A DNA stretch of 64,000 bases from Prevotella merdae (GTDB taxonomy: Bacteria; Bacteroidota; Bacteroidia; Bacteroidales; Bacteroidaceae), in the NCBI RefSeq assembly GCF_900290275.1, contig NZ_LT985323.1, forward strand, positions 685,066 to 749,065, in the 5' to 3' direction. The translations under genes were made by a program, and so were the position numbers. Below are positions 24,624-33,650 of the stretch, one piece after another. The number at the start of each line of letters is the position of its first letter. Position 1 is the first letter of the stretch. The notes below the pieces were generated by a model. It worked only from the letters and a program-made list of their open reading frames with translations. It searched no databases and was not told where the DNA came from.

Positions 24624-25546
24624 CCAAGGATGCTTTCTGCGCCACAATAGGCTTCTTCGATGGCGTTCATCGTGGACATCAGTTTGTTATAAACCGACTG
24701 AAGGAGATTGCCAAAGGCAGAAGGATGAAGTCGATGATTATAACCTTCGACCAACATCCTCGTCAAGTTGTGCATGCCGACTATGTGCCGCAGCTTATTA
24801 CATCTACCGACAATAAACTGCAACTGCTCGAAGACACAGGAGTAGACCATGTTGAGGTGTTGCATTTTGATATGCAGATGGCACAACTATCCGCCAAGGA
24901 TTTTATGCAACATGTGCTACACGACCGTCTTGGTGTGCGATGTCTGCTCATTGGCTATGACAATCGCTTTGGACACAACCGTGCAGAAGGTTTCGACGAT
25001 TATGCTGCCTACGGCAAGAAAATGGGCATCGACGTACTGCTCAATACCCCAATAGATATAGACGGTATGCGCGTATCGTCATCACTTGTACGCCGTTTGC
25101 TTGTCACGGGCGATGTGTCTGAGGCTTGCCAATGCTTAGGACGTCCATTTCGTATAATAGGAAATGTTGTCCACGGATTTGAGGAAGGTCGTAAGATGGG
25201 ATTCCCTACCGCAAACATCGTTCCTATTTGCACAGAACAGCTTATACCGCAAACTGGCGCTTACGCCGTAAGCGTAAGTATAGATGGAGGCGGGAACATG
25301 CCTGCAATGATGAATATAGGCAACAATCCTACTTTTCAACGCAACTGCCAGACACTCGAAGCACACATCATAGGGTTTGATGGCGATATCTACGGACACC
25401 AAATAAGCGTGGACTTTATACAGCGATTGCGTGGCGAAAAGCGATTTGACAGTATTGACAAACTTATGCTACAACTACATAAGGATCTCAATGCCACTAA
25501 AGATATATTCAGGAACAATGGAATAGAACTTGCCAAAGGCAAATAA
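24608..25546 (+). CDS. ribF: Bifunctional riboflavin kinase/FAD synthetase
   Basis: Makes FMN and FAD from riboflavin. The N-terminal FAD-synthetase domain has ATIGFFDGVHRGHQFVI and LLIGYDNRFGHNRAEG, then SSSLVRRLLVTGDVSEACQC; the C-terminal riboflavin-kinase domain has GRKMGFPTANI and GDIYGHQISVDFIQRLRGEK. Length 312 is normal. A GTG at 24590 would add six residues; the ATG at 24608 (MDNNITKDAFCATIGFFDG) is preferred. It overlaps the HAD gene by 16 bp. Confidence 0.95.
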   Translation: MDNNITKDAFCATIGFFDGVHRGHQFVINRLKEIAKGRRMKSMIITFDQHPRQVVHADYVPQLITSTDNKLQLLEDTGVDHVEVLHFDMQMAQLSAKDFMQHVLHDRLGVRCLLIGYDNRFGHNRAEGFDDYAAYGKKMGIDVLLNTPIDIDGMRVSSSLVRRLLVTGDVSEACQCLGRPFRIIGNVVHGFEEGRKMGFPTANIVPICTEQLIPQTGAYAVSVSIDGGGNMPAMMNIGNNPTFQRNCQTLEAHIIGFDGDIYGHQISVDFIQRLRGEKRFDSIDKLMLQLHKDLNATKDIFRNNGIELAKGK

Positions 25547-25560
25547 AAACAACTCAATAT

Positions 25561-26337
25561 ATGAAGAAAGCTATTATCGACTCTTTTATGTATGTACTCA
25601 TCCTTGCCGCAATACAGATTGTAGTGGGTACTGTAACAAAGTTTATTAGCCAGACTGCCGACGTAACACCAATGGTAACAACATTATGTTCTGTTATCAG
25701 CAGCGTTCTCACCATAGCTCTATTTGCCTGGCGCAAGTGGACACCGATGAGTGGTCAATACATCAACCAGCGTCCATGGTTCACACAGTTTTGGGTAATA
25801 TGCCTTGCATTAGGAAGTGCTTTGCCTATGACTTTCTTCACAGAGCAGGTAGGATTAGAGTTGCCACCAGACTATACAAAGCTGTTTAAGGGTATGATAA
25901 ACAGCGATCTCGGATTTCTTGCGCTTGCTATTCTTGCACCTATAGCCGAAGAAATGGTGTTCCGCGGAGCCATACTGCGCCGATTGCTTGATGCATTTGA
26001 CAAACGCTGGCATTGGGCTGCGATAGTTATAACGGCAGCACTATTCGGTATTGTACATCTTAATATGGCACAGGGTATAAATGCTTTCGTTATGGGTCTG
26101 TTGCTTGGATGGATGTATATGCGCACACGTAGCATTGTGCCTGGCATCATATTCCACTTTGCCAACAACACTATGGCGTTCTTCTTGTACCGCCTCTTTC
26201 CCAATGCAGCCGACAAAACACTTGTAGAGTTCTATGGGGGCAATATGACTAATGTACTTATGGCCGTTGCCTTCTCGCTTATGATATTCGGTGCTGCACT
26301 GTACCAACTCAACTTCCGCCTACAGCCTAAAAGATAA
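25561..26337 (+). CDS. CPBP-family intramembrane metalloprotease
   Basis: A 258-residue membrane protein with about eight hydrophobic segments and the Abi/CPBP (Rce1-like) motifs: EExxxR in APIAEEMVFRGAILRR, FxxxH in LFGIVHLNMAQG, and HxxxN in IFHFANNTMAF. These residues form the active site of the glutamic-type intramembrane proteases. It follows ribF by 14 bp and precedes an AraC-type regulator by 32 bp. Physiological substrate is unknown. Confidence 0.93.
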   Translation: MKKAIIDSFMYVLILAAIQIVVGTVTKFISQTADVTPMVTTLCSVISSVLTIALFAWRKWTPMSGQYINQRPWFTQFWVICLALGSALPMTFFTEQVGLELPPDYTKLFKGMINSDLGFLALAILAPIAEEMVFRGAILRRLLDAFDKRWHWAAIVITAALFGIVHLNMAQGINAFVMGLLLGWMYMRTRSIVPGIIFHFANNTMAFFLYRLFPNAADKTLVEFYGGNMTNVLMAVAFSLMIFGAALYQLNFRLQPKR

Positions 26338-26369
26338 AACATAAACCAACAATACTCTATTAAGGGACA

Positions 26370-27254
26370 ATGCCAATGAATAATATAGGATTTAGGGACA
26401 TAACCGTTGACTACGCCATACGCATGTGTGGAGGTACATATATCAACGGCGATATACTACTGATTGACGAAATGGCCAATCTACCATTGCCTAAGGAACC
26501 ACGACGCATGCAATGTCTGCTTGTAGGAATGTGCCTTAAAGGTTCGGCACGCTACTTTGTAGACGCTGTGGAACACGTGGTGGAAACTGGTGACATTATT
26601 ATAATTAATCAAGGACGTGTTACATACGACTGTACGATGACACCCGACTGTCGTGGCATTGGTGTAATCATTGACTACAACTTCTTTAAGGAAACGATAA
26701 AGAGTGTACACGAACTGTCGTCGTTATTCCTTTTTGCACGCAACCATCCCGTATTCCGTCTGCCAACAGAACGTGCCAACTTTATACGCGACACCTTCTT
26801 CCAAATTAAGGCAAAGATAAACGAACCCGATAACCACTTCCGTAGACAAATGGTACAGTCGCTGTTCCTTACTATGGTGTACGAGATGTGTAACGTTATC
26901 TATTCGGTGCAAGCAAAAAACGACGAATGCAACTCAAGAGCCGAAGAGATATTTACAAAGTTTCTGCTACTTGTAGAGGCCAACTTCCGCACCGAACGAC
27001 GTGTGGGTTGGTACTCTGAACAATTGTGTATATCACCAAAATATCTATCAGAGACAGTGAAGATGGTATCCAAACGCACTCCAAGCGAATGGATAGACTC
27101 GTATGTAACAATGGAGCTACGTATGCTCTTCCGCAACACGCAGAAAAGTATAAAAGAAATTGCCCAAGAACTAAACTTCTCTAATCAGTCGTTCTTAGGC
27201 AAATACTTTAAAGAGCATGTGGGCATGTCGCCGTCAGAATATCGCCGTTCTTAA
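26370..27254 (+). CDS. AraC-family transcriptional regulator
   Basis: A 294-residue regulator with an N-terminal cupin-like sensor (KGSARYFVDAVEHVVETGD, about 50-80) and a C-terminal double helix-turn-helix (LCISPKYLSETVKMVSKRTP and IKEIAQELNFSNQSFLGKYF, ending GMSPSEYRRS). An ATG two codons in (26376) may be the true start. Its 3' end overlaps the 3' end of convergent dusB by 47 bp (27208-27254), so both C termini are encoded by complementary strands. Target genes cannot be told from the sequence. Confidence 0.92.
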   Translation: MPMNNIGFRDITVDYAIRMCGGTYINGDILLIDEMANLPLPKEPRRMQCLLVGMCLKGSARYFVDAVEHVVETGDIIIINQGRVTYDCTMTPDCRGIGVIIDYNFFKETIKSVHELSSLFLFARNHPVFRLPTERANFIRDTFFQIKAKINEPDNHFRRQMVQSLFLTMVYEMCNVIYSVQAKNDECNSRAEEIFTKFLLLVEANFRTERRVGWYSEQLCISPKYLSETVKMVSKRTPSEWIDSYVTMELRMLFRNTQKSIKEIAQELNFSNQSFLGKYFKEHVGMSPSEYRRS

Positions 27255-28227
27255 CACGCTGGCGCACGCTCTCCATAATTTCAGTAAGCTCGTCTACGGT
27301 TGTAGCACGCAACATGGCTATACGAGTTTGACGAAAATCGGGTATTCCCTTGAATATCGGAGACGCCGCAATATGTCGACGTGTATGCAGAATGCCACGA
27401 TACTCGTCAATGCGCTCCACATTGATACGTAGTTGTTCAAGCAGAATATCGAGCTTGCGGTCGAATGTAAGCGTAGGGTCAACTGGTTTTCCGTCAAGAT
27501 AATCACGCATCTCCTTGAATATCCATGGACGTCCAAAGGTGGCACGTCCCACCATAACAGCATCCACACCATAACGCTCAAAGGCTTCCTTAGCTTGCTC
27601 GGGTGTACAGATATCGCCATTGCCGATAATAGGGATATGTATGCGTGGGTTGCGTTTAACCTCGCCTATCAATGTCCAGTCGGCATCGCCAGTATACATC
27701 TGCGCACGTGTTCTACCATGGATAGTTAGTGCCTGTATACCGCAATCTTGCAATTGTTCGGCAAGGTCGGTAATAACAAGGTTGTCCGAATTCCATCCAA
27801 GACGTGTCTTAACAGTAACTGGTGTATTAACAGCCTTTACTACCTCGCGGGTTATCTCAAGCAAGAGAGGTATATTCTGTAACATTCCAGCACCAGCTCC
27901 CTTACCTGCCACCTTCTTAACTGGACATCCAAAGTTTATGTCGATAACATCAGGATGTGCCTGCTCTACTATCTTGGCGGCCTCAACCATCGACTCTACA
28001 TCCCTTCCGTATATCTGTATACCAACAGGGCGTTCCTCATCACTGATGTTAAGTTTCTTTAGTGTAGCGTTTACCGAGCGTACGAGTGCCTCGGCACTTA
28101 CAAACTCAGTATACACCATTGATGCGCCGAAGCGTTTGCACAAGTGTCTGAAGCCTATGTCTGTTACGTCTTCCATTGGGGCGAGAAACAAAGGCTGCGG
28201 TCCAAATTCTATATTTCCTATCTTCAT
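27208..28227 (-). CDS. dusB: tRNA-dihydrouridine synthase, DusB-type
   Basis: FMN enzyme that reduces uridine to dihydrouridine in tRNA. The 339-residue TIM-barrel protein starts with FGPQPLFLAPMEDVTDIGFR and has INFGCPVKKVAGKGAGAGML (the catalytic Cys lies in NFGCPV), TVKTRLGW, ALTIHGRTRAQMYTGDADW and IIGNGDICTPEQA. The ATG overlaps the TAA stop of the upstream GxxExxY gene (TAATG), implying translational coupling. Its last 47 bp overlap the end of the convergent AraC gene. Confidence 0.95.
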   Translation of the reverse strand: MKIGNIEFGPQPLFLAPMEDVTDIGFRHLCKRFGASMVYTEFVSAEALVRSVNATLKKLNISDEERPVGIQIYGRDVESMVEAAKIVEQAHPDVIDINFGCPVKKVAGKGAGAGMLQNIPLLLEITREVVKAVNTPVTVKTRLGWNSDNLVITDLAEQLQDCGIQALTIHGRTRAQMYTGDADWTLIGEVKRNPRIHIPIIGNGDICTPEQAKEAFERYGVDAVMVGRATFGRPWIFKEMRDYLDGKPVDPTLTFDRKLDILLEQLRINVERIDEYRGILHTRRHIAASPIFKGIPDFRQTRIAMLRATTVDELTEIMESVRQRVKNGDILTATCPHAL

Positions 28228-28634
28228 TATTGTTTTATTGTTTCGTTGGCTTGGGGTATATAGCCGTTAATTTTTCTATATATCGAGTTGTTTATGTCTT
28301 CTGTATCAAAGTTGACAAGTATGCCTATGTGCTTATTGCATATCTTCAGATAAGTCAATAGTTGCTTATGATGAACCGGCTCTATCTCCTTAACTGACTT
28401 GAGTTCTACAATAACAGAGTCTTCAACCAATATGTCAACACGCAGCTTTGAGTTTAGCTTTACACCGTTATAATATAATGGCACGTCCACTTGCTTCTCC
28501 ACCTTAAGTCCGTCCCATTGCAGCTGATGGCAAAGCGCTTCTTCGTAGACCGACTCGAACAACCCAGGTCCAAAGTACTTATACACCTTAAATATTGCTC
28601 CGCGTATCTTATAGGTTATCTCATTCTCTTGCAT
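28227..28634 (-). CDS. GxxExxY protein
   Basis: A 135-residue protein with the name-giving motif in FGPGLFESVYEEALCHQL, followed by a PD-(D/E)XK nuclease-like core (LRVDILVEDSVIVELKSV, where D, E and K occupy the expected positions) and C-terminal IGILVNFDTEDINNSIYRKI. Members are common in Bacteroidetes and have no firmly known function. Its stop overlaps the dusB start. A repeat-rich 516-bp gap lies upstream. Confidence 0.88.
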   Translation of the reverse strand: MQENEITYKIRGAIFKVYKYFGPGLFESVYEEALCHQLQWDGLKVEKQVDVPLYYNGVKLNSKLRVDILVEDSVIVELKSVKEIEPVHHKQLLTYLKICNKHIGILVNFDTEDINNSIYRKINGYIPQANETIKQ

Positions 28635-28677
28635 AGGCTTGTCTCTATTTTATTGTTCTATTAATAATGTTATGGGG

Positions 28678-29079
28678 TATACCCTTCAGTTCTGTGAATT
28701 GCGTGGGAACTTACACTTCCTGATGTACCTCTTCTTGTGTGGTCCATGTTTTAGACCCTGGTTTTAGTTCCCACAGAACTCACAGAATACACAGAAGCCT
28801 ACGGGCTTAAGCTTTTGGAATCCACAGAGCGTATAGACGCTACGCGTCATACGACAGAAATCACAGAAATGATTGCATACATTCCATAGAAAAGGAAGTG
28901 TTAGAATTGAATGCTATATTCCGTAGAAAAGTATGTGTATTAGAAGTGATGGATACATTCTAAATATACCCTTCAGTTCTGTGAATTCTCGCCTCGCGAA
29001 GCGTAGGCTATTCTGTGGATTCAAGTTCCTTAGTCCGTAGGCTTCTGTGTATTCTGTGAGTTCTGTGGGAACTAAAACC
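28678..29079. repeat. Composite element with perfect 45-bp inverted repeats
   Basis: Arms 28760-28804 and 29035-29079 are exact reverse complements over 45 bp (left arm begins GGTTTTAGTTCCCACAGAAC). The 230-bp interior holds a nested inverted pair GAATCCACAGA (28818-28828)/TCTGTGGATTC (29012-29022) and two related units of about 40 bp around CATTCCATAGAAAAG and TATTCCGTAGAAAAG. A 23-bp direct repeat starting TATACCCTTCAGTTCTG is at 28678-28700 and 28965-28987. No credible ORF is inside. The gap 28635-29150 contains nothing else I recognise. Confidence 0.85.
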
Positions 29080-29150
29080 GGAACTGAAACCAGAACTAAA
29101 ACCGAGACCTACACAAGAAGAACTATAACCGAGAACTACGCAAGCAGGAA

Positions 29151-29555
29151 CTACTCAATGAACCCGAAGGCCCTATCATAGTCCTCGCTATTGCCCAGCT
29201 TGCCATTGATAAGGCAAACAAGCTCTACGACAGCACGCAGACACAGCCTGCCATCCGACTTGCGAAAGATATCCTGGTTGAACACATAACGCAAGCCCTC
29301 TTTGCGCACACCAAGCTTAGACACAAACACATCGTCACTACGCAGAGGTGTCTTGTATTGCAGATTCATACGTGCGACAACTGGGTCTACGCCCTGTTCG
29401 TGCAACTTGGCAAAACTTACACCAAGCGACATAAGGTACAGATGACGTGTATGCTCGGTGTAATGCAGATAGTTGGCATTGTTTACAATACCTTGGATAT
29501 CGCACTCGTAATCTCGAACCTCCATTTCGGTTTCAAAAACATATTGTGGTTGCAT
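29151..29555 (-). CDS. Acyl-CoA/acyl-ACP thioesterase, 4HBT hot-dog fold
   Basis: A 134-residue hot-dog-fold protein with FETEMEVRDYECDIQGIVNN followed by ANYLHYTEHTRHLYL, the usual YbgC/4HBT opening in which the Asp of CDIQGIVNNANY is catalytic. Likely hydrolyses an acyl-CoA or acyl-ACP thioester. It is 30 bp downstream of the WbqC-like gene on the same strand. Acyl specificity is unknown. Confidence 0.88.
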   Translation of the reverse strand: MQPQYVFETEMEVRDYECDIQGIVNNANYLHYTEHTRHLYLMSLGVSFAKLHEQGVDPVVARMNLQYKTPLRSDDVFVSKLGVRKEGLRYVFNQDIFRKSDGRLCLRAVVELVCLINGKLGNSEDYDRAFGFIE

Positions 29556-29585
29556 TAGATGAATTATTGGTTTTAGTGATACATA

Positions 29586-30254
29586 TTATAGATAGAATAT
29601 GCCTTCCGGTCCCTCATTACAAAGTAGGTCAAGCACAGACATATTAGACTGAAAACCATGTCGTGAGGCATACACTTGATAATAAGGACGTGGGGCGAAT
29701 AATGGGTCTGCTGCAGGATGCTTGGGACGTATAACATCACGTAAATCATCAGCACCTAGAAGTGCCGCATCGGCATAGCTGTCGGTAAGACTTATGTTTG
29801 GTCGAACGTCAAGCAACTCACACAACTTATCCACTATCTCCATATTAAAGTCGAATAGATACTTCCACTTTCGCTCAAAGAAAGGACGCAGATCGTCGGC
29901 ATAATAGTCGAAGAATGGACTCTCGCCATAAGCCGACACAATGGCATTCCAATGCAGGTGTCGCCACTCTCCATGATCACTTATTCGTATATCACGCATC
30001 GGACACTTAGCTCCTTCAAAGCGCTCAATAGGCACCGTTAAAGCCTGTACGCCATTAGCTGTGGATATGACACAACGGTTACGGTAAGTCTGCTTACAGA
30101 AGTTGTCATTACGTTCAACGTACACCTTATTATATATATGCAACTTCTGCATCCATTGCACTGGCGGAAAATAAGCTGACGACAATATTGCCGTACTGCC
30201 AATGACATGTCCGTCTGTTGTGTGGAGAATACTATTGGTTGTTGATTCTGACAT
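29586..30254 (-). CDS. WbqC-like family protein
   Basis: A 222-residue protein with family landmarks: STAILSSAYFPPVQWMQKLH near the N terminus, RNDNFCKQTYRNRCVIST, NGVQALTVPIERF, WRHLHWNAIVSAYGESPFFD and YYADDLRPFFERKWKYLFDF. WbqC-like proteins are often found near O-antigen or peptide-modification genes; the reaction is not established. It is followed by the thioesterase gene and preceded by a strong hairpin (30282-30336). Confidence 0.85.
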   Translation of the reverse strand: MSESTTNSILHTTDGHVIGSTAILSSAYFPPVQWMQKLHIYNKVYVERNDNFCKQTYRNRCVISTANGVQALTVPIERFEGAKCPMRDIRISDHGEWRHLHWNAIVSAYGESPFFDYYADDLRPFFERKWKYLFDFNMEIVDKLCELLDVRPNISLTDSYADAALLGADDLRDVIRPKHPAADPLFAPRPYYQVYASRHGFQSNMSVLDLLCNEGPEGIFYL

Positions 30255-30281
30255 TGTTAATTAGTTACATAATAATATGAA

Positions 30282-30336
30282 ACGCCCTGTAAGAGCAAAA
30301 GCTTTCTAATTCATTACTTTTTCCCTTACAGGGCGT
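30282..30336. terminator. 12-bp-stem hairpin after the lepB operon
   Basis: ACGCCCTGTAAG (30282-30293) pairs perfectly with CTTACAGGGCGT (30325-30336). It lies just beyond the stop of the small membrane-protein gene (30348, minus strand). The 21-mer starting ACGCCCTGTAAGAGCAAAAG is nearly the same as the left arm of the hairpin at 41734-41787. Confidence 0.7.
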
Positions 30337-30347
30337 ATAGCTTATGG

Positions 30348-30590
30348 CTATTTCTTTTCCTTAATCTTTATTATGGCATACATCGCAACATGATGCAGCA
30401 CCAATGCCACAACATTCAACAATATATAATACAGCCACTGCATCCAGTCGCTTTCTTGCCTCTCAATGTCGTAGCCTATAAGCGAGAACAGAATGCTCGC
30501 CACTATAAGCATACCAAGATACAGAAAAAAGTCTTGAAACTTGTGCTTATCTCTGTATCTTGAGATTTGCGATATTATTTTGCCTAACAT
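30348..30590 (-). CDS. Small membrane protein of unknown function
   Basis: An 80-residue protein with two hydrophobic segments (FFLYLGMLIVASILFSLIGY and WLYYILLNVVALVLHHVAMY) and charged ends (KIKEKK at the C terminus). It is 25 bp downstream of lepB on the same strand and ahead of a terminator, so it is probably expressed with lepB. I do not recognise the family. The clean helix pattern and operon position support a real gene. Confidence 0.65.
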   Translation of the reverse strand: MLGKIISQISRYRDKHKFQDFFLYLGMLIVASILFSLIGYDIERQESDWMQWLYYILLNVVALVLHHVAMYAIIKIKEKK

Positions 30591-30615
30591 AGAAATTAAG
30601 TATTAAAGTCATTAT

Positions 30616-32067
30616 TTACTTGATATTGTCCACAAAGCGGAACAAACGACTCCAGCGTATGCCATTAAATCCGCTATGATCTGGATCATGACTCCACCAA
30701 ATGAATATCGGCTTGCCTACTATATGGTCTTCAGGAACAAATCCCCAGTATCGCGAATCGAGCGAATTATGTCTGTTGTCACCCATCATCCAGTAGTAGT
30801 CCATCTTGAAGGTATACTTCTTTGCCTCCTTACCGTTGATGTATATCTTTCCGCCCTGCACCTTGAGGTCGTTGCCCTCGTAAACACGTATCGGACGCTC
30901 GTATATGGCAATGTTGTCCATAGTGAGGTTGATGGTAGCACCCTTCTTCGGAATCCATATAGGTCCATAGTTGTCTCTTGTCCAACCCTTATATCCATTA
31001 AGCGGATAGATGTCCCACCATGTAGGATCGTTTACTGGTGTAACACTTTCCACTATGTCCTTGCGTGCACGCAGCGCCTTAACCGAAACATTGGTTAGAG
31101 GCAGATAACCTGCAGTGTTAAGACTGGCAATATCCTCCATAGAGATACCGAGTTCGTCAATAAACTCAAGAGGCAATTGTCCGCGCAGCTTCACGTAGTA
31201 AGAATACTGCACATTATCGGGCTCTTTGTTGGCACGTCCGTCTGTATAGACAATGTGGTTCTTTATTTGCAGAGTCTGACCAGGTAAACCAACACAACGC
31301 TTTACGTAATTCTCACGACGGTCTACCGGTCGTGTTATCACGTTGCCATACTCTTCAGGATTAGAGTTTATAATATTACGTCCCTCGGCATATATCTTCG
31401 CAAAGAAGTCGAGTCGCTGCTGGTACGACATACTATCCAAACTCGGCATCATGCCATTGTGCTGTTGTACATACTTACCCTCGCCCAGTCCATAGACAAG
31501 ACGATAGAAGTCTTGTGCCTGATATTGCGGTGCCGAGCAAAGTGTATCACCAGCAGGATAGTTGAACACTACAATATCGTTCTGATCAACATGTCCCAAT
31601 CCCTTTGCACGTTCATACTTCCACTGTGGCCACTCTATGTACGAAGGACATTCAAACACCGGCAATGTATGCTGTGTAAGGGGCAACGTAAGAGGAGTCT
31701 GTGGCTTGCGCGGTCCATAGCTAACCTTCGACACAAAGAGGTAATCGCCTGTCAAGAGCGACTTCTCCAAAGACGAAGATGGAATGACATAGTTCTGGAA
31801 GAAGAACAGATTGATAAAGTAGACAGCCACGAGTGCAAACACGATAGCGTCTACCCACGACATTATGAAACGTGTTGCGCCTTCTTTGTCGCGCCACCAT
31901 TGCCACTTTATGCGCTTGGTTATGTAAACATCGAAGATAAACGGCAGGACAAGGAGTCCCCACCAACTCTCAATCCAGTAGAGAAAGAGTAGGTACAACA
32001 CCGCTACGACGACAAACTTGGCCCACTGCACCTTAGGGTTGAGGGCCTTCTTTTCCTTATCGGTCAT
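30616..32067 (-). CDS. lepB: Signal peptidase I (Bacteroidetes long form)
   Basis: Cleaves signal peptides at the outer face of the inner membrane. The 483-residue protein has about three N-terminal hydrophobic segments, then box B NYVIPSSSLEKSLLTGDYLF (nucleophile Ser99; Leu replaces the usual Met after it), box D RRENYVKRCVGLPGQTLQI (general base Lys256) and box E GDNRHNSLDSRYWGFVPEDH. The approximately 157 residues between Ser and Lys include an insert that is long compared with E. coli LepB but usual in this phylum. It follows dapB by 19 bp on the same strand. Confidence 0.95.
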   Translation of the reverse strand: MTDKEKKALNPKVQWAKFVVVAVLYLLFLYWIESWWGLLVLPFIFDVYITKRIKWQWWRDKEGATRFIMSWVDAIVFALVAVYFINLFFFQNYVIPSSSLEKSLLTGDYLFVSKVSYGPRKPQTPLTLPLTQHTLPVFECPSYIEWPQWKYERAKGLGHVDQNDIVVFNYPAGDTLCSAPQYQAQDFYRLVYGLGEGKYVQQHNGMMPSLDSMSYQQRLDFFAKIYAEGRNIINSNPEEYGNVITRPVDRRENYVKRCVGLPGQTLQIKNHIVYTDGRANKEPDNVQYSYYVKLRGQLPLEFIDELGISMEDIASLNTAGYLPLTNVSVKALRARKDIVESVTPVNDPTWWDIYPLNGYKGWTRDNYGPIWIPKKGATINLTMDNIAIYERPIRVYEGNDLKVQGGKIYINGKEAKKYTFKMDYYWMMGDNRHNSLDSRYWGFVPEDHIVGKPIFIWWSHDPDHSGFNGIRWSRLFRFVDNIK

Positions 32068-32086
32068 TGTAGTTGAATTGTTGTTA

Positions 32087-32842
32087 TTAGAATTTAAAGA
32101 GATCGCTTGTTGTCAGCAGACCTGAGTGTTGCTGTGTGTATTCGGCTGCAAGCACTGCACCAAGAGCAAATCCCTTACGCGAATGAGCATCGTGAGTGAT
32201 GTTTATACAATCGGCCTCACTGTCATATATAATAGAATGTATACCAGGAACCTCATCACGGCGAATGCTCTCAATGGCAAGCTGGTCGGCAGCTACATTA
32301 TTGGTGCCTTCTACAGTACCGTCAGCAAGATGCTGCTCGCCCTTAACCCATGATGTCTTACGGTCAAGATCGTTCACAATCTCCTCTGCAAGAGTGATGG
32401 CTGTACCCGACGGAGCATCAAGCTTGTGGATATGATGTGTCTCCTCCATATGTACATCATACTGTGGGAACTGGTTCATAATTTTAGCCAAATAGCGGTT
32501 TACGGCAGAGAAGATAGCTACACCGATAGAGAAGTTAGATGCCCAAAACAATGTCTTGCCTTCTTCTGTACACATGCGGCGCACATCGTCGCCATGATCC
32601 TTCATCCAACCAGTAGAGCCACTTACTACCTTAACACCAGCCTTAAAGGCACGCAAATAGTTGCCATATGCTGCTGTAGGCGATGTAAATTCTATAGCAA
32701 CGTCTGCTGATGCAAACTCTGGTGAATCGAAATCCTGCTGATTGTCAATGTCGATGATGCTAACAATTTTGTGGCCACGCTCTTTGCAGATAGACTCAAT
32801 CATCTTGCCCATCTTGCCGTAGCCGATAAGTGCTATGTTCAT
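32087..32842 (-). CDS. dapB: 4-hydroxy-tetrahydrodipicolinate reductase
   Basis: Lysine/diaminopimelate biosynthesis enzyme. The 251-residue protein has the NAD(P)-binding start NIALIGYGKMGKMIESICK, GSTGW, ANFSIGVAIFSAVNRYLAK, and the substrate/catalytic segment ETHHIHKLDAPSGTAITLAE (His-His and Lys). It is slightly shorter than the E. coli enzyme, as usual in Bacteroidetes. A -7 box (TAACTTTG on the minus strand, 32887-32894) lies 45 bp upstream. It leads the dapB-lepB-small-membrane-protein operon. Confidence 0.96.
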   Translation of the reverse strand: MNIALIGYGKMGKMIESICKERGHKIVSIIDIDNQQDFDSPEFASADVAIEFTSPTAAYGNYLRAFKAGVKVVSGSTGWMKDHGDDVRRMCTEEGKTLFWASNFSIGVAIFSAVNRYLAKIMNQFPQYDVHMEETHHIHKLDAPSGTAITLAEEIVNDLDRKTSWVKGEQHLADGTVEGTNNVAADQLAIESIRRDEVPGIHSIIYDSEADCINITHDAHSRKGFALGAVLAAEYTQQHSGLLTTSDLFKF

Positions 32843-32964
32843 TGTATTTAAAATTTTTGTCTGTTTATGCTTATGAATATCACTTGCAAAGTTAATTAAA
32901 AAGGTTGGTATACGTTAAAAAGCATAGCATTTTTAGACATTTATAATAAAATGTGGCATTAGTT

Positions 32965-32996
32965 GTTGGTATAAAACGGAAAAAGTGGTATTTTTG
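32965..32996 (+). promoter_or_regulatory. Promoter of the DUF4923 gene
   Basis: GTTG (32965-32968), 20-nt spacer, TATTTTTG (32989-32996) fits the Bacteroidetes promoter form. Predicted start near 33003, giving a leader of about 38 nt before the ATG at 33041. Confidence 0.65.
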
Positions 32997-33040
32997 CTAC
33001 CCGATTTTTAAGAAATCATTTACATTTGATAAAAACAATT

Positions 33041-33628
33041 ATGAAAAGAGTTAAGTTTATTTTGGCACTTGCATTTCTCTGCATGTGCACTAGCAGTATT
33101 CAGGCACAAAGCATTAAGGACATTCTTGAGGGTGTGGTAAACACTGTTGTTGGCGACAAAGCTACAAACGCTAAATCTATAAAAGGCACATGGAAGTATA
33201 GCGGACCAGCTTGCGAATTTGAGAGCGACAACCTGCTTTCTAAGGCTGGCGGCACTGCCGTTACCAACAAAATAAAGAAAAGAGTAGCTCCTATTATGAA
33301 GACTCTCGGCATCAACGGCATTGTATATACATTCGACGGCGAAGGCAACTATACATCAAAGATTAAGAAGCACGAGACTAAGGGCACATACGTGTTCAAT
33401 GAGAAAGACAAGACCATAACCTTTACACCGGCTATTGGTATGCCTTACACAGCATACGTCGTTACCCAAGGCTCGACAATGACTCTTACCTTCAATGCCG
33501 ACAAGCTGATGAATACATTGAAGACCATATCAAACGCCACATCAAAACTTAGCACAACATCGGCTATTGTAAACAGCATTCTCGGCAGCTACAATGGCAT
33601 GCGTATTGGTTTTGAGCTAAAGAAATAA
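33041..33628 (+). CDS. DUF4923-type secreted protein
   Basis: A protein of about 195 residues with a signal peptide (MKRVKFILALAFLCMCTSSIQA) and a lipocalin-like beta-rich body: IKGTWKYSGPACEFESDNLL, VYTFDGEGNYTSKI, TKGTYVFNEKDKTITFT, ending GSYNGMRIGFELKK. This matches the DUF4923 family of Bacteroidales. The first ORF position (33026) is a TTG; the ATG at 33041 fits the signal peptide and the promoter. Function unknown; periplasmic or surface location likely. It lies 22 bp before xerD. Confidence 0.82.
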   Translation: MKRVKFILALAFLCMCTSSIQAQSIKDILEGVVNTVVGDKATNAKSIKGTWKYSGPACEFESDNLLSKAGGTAVTNKIKKRVAPIMKTLGINGIVYTFDGEGNYTSKIKKHETKGTYVFNEKDKTITFTPAIGMPYTAYVVTQGSTMTLTFNADKLMNTLKTISNATSKLSTTSAIVNSILGSYNGMRIGFELKK

Positions 33629-33650
33629 AGAAATCTTTAAACAGTAACAA

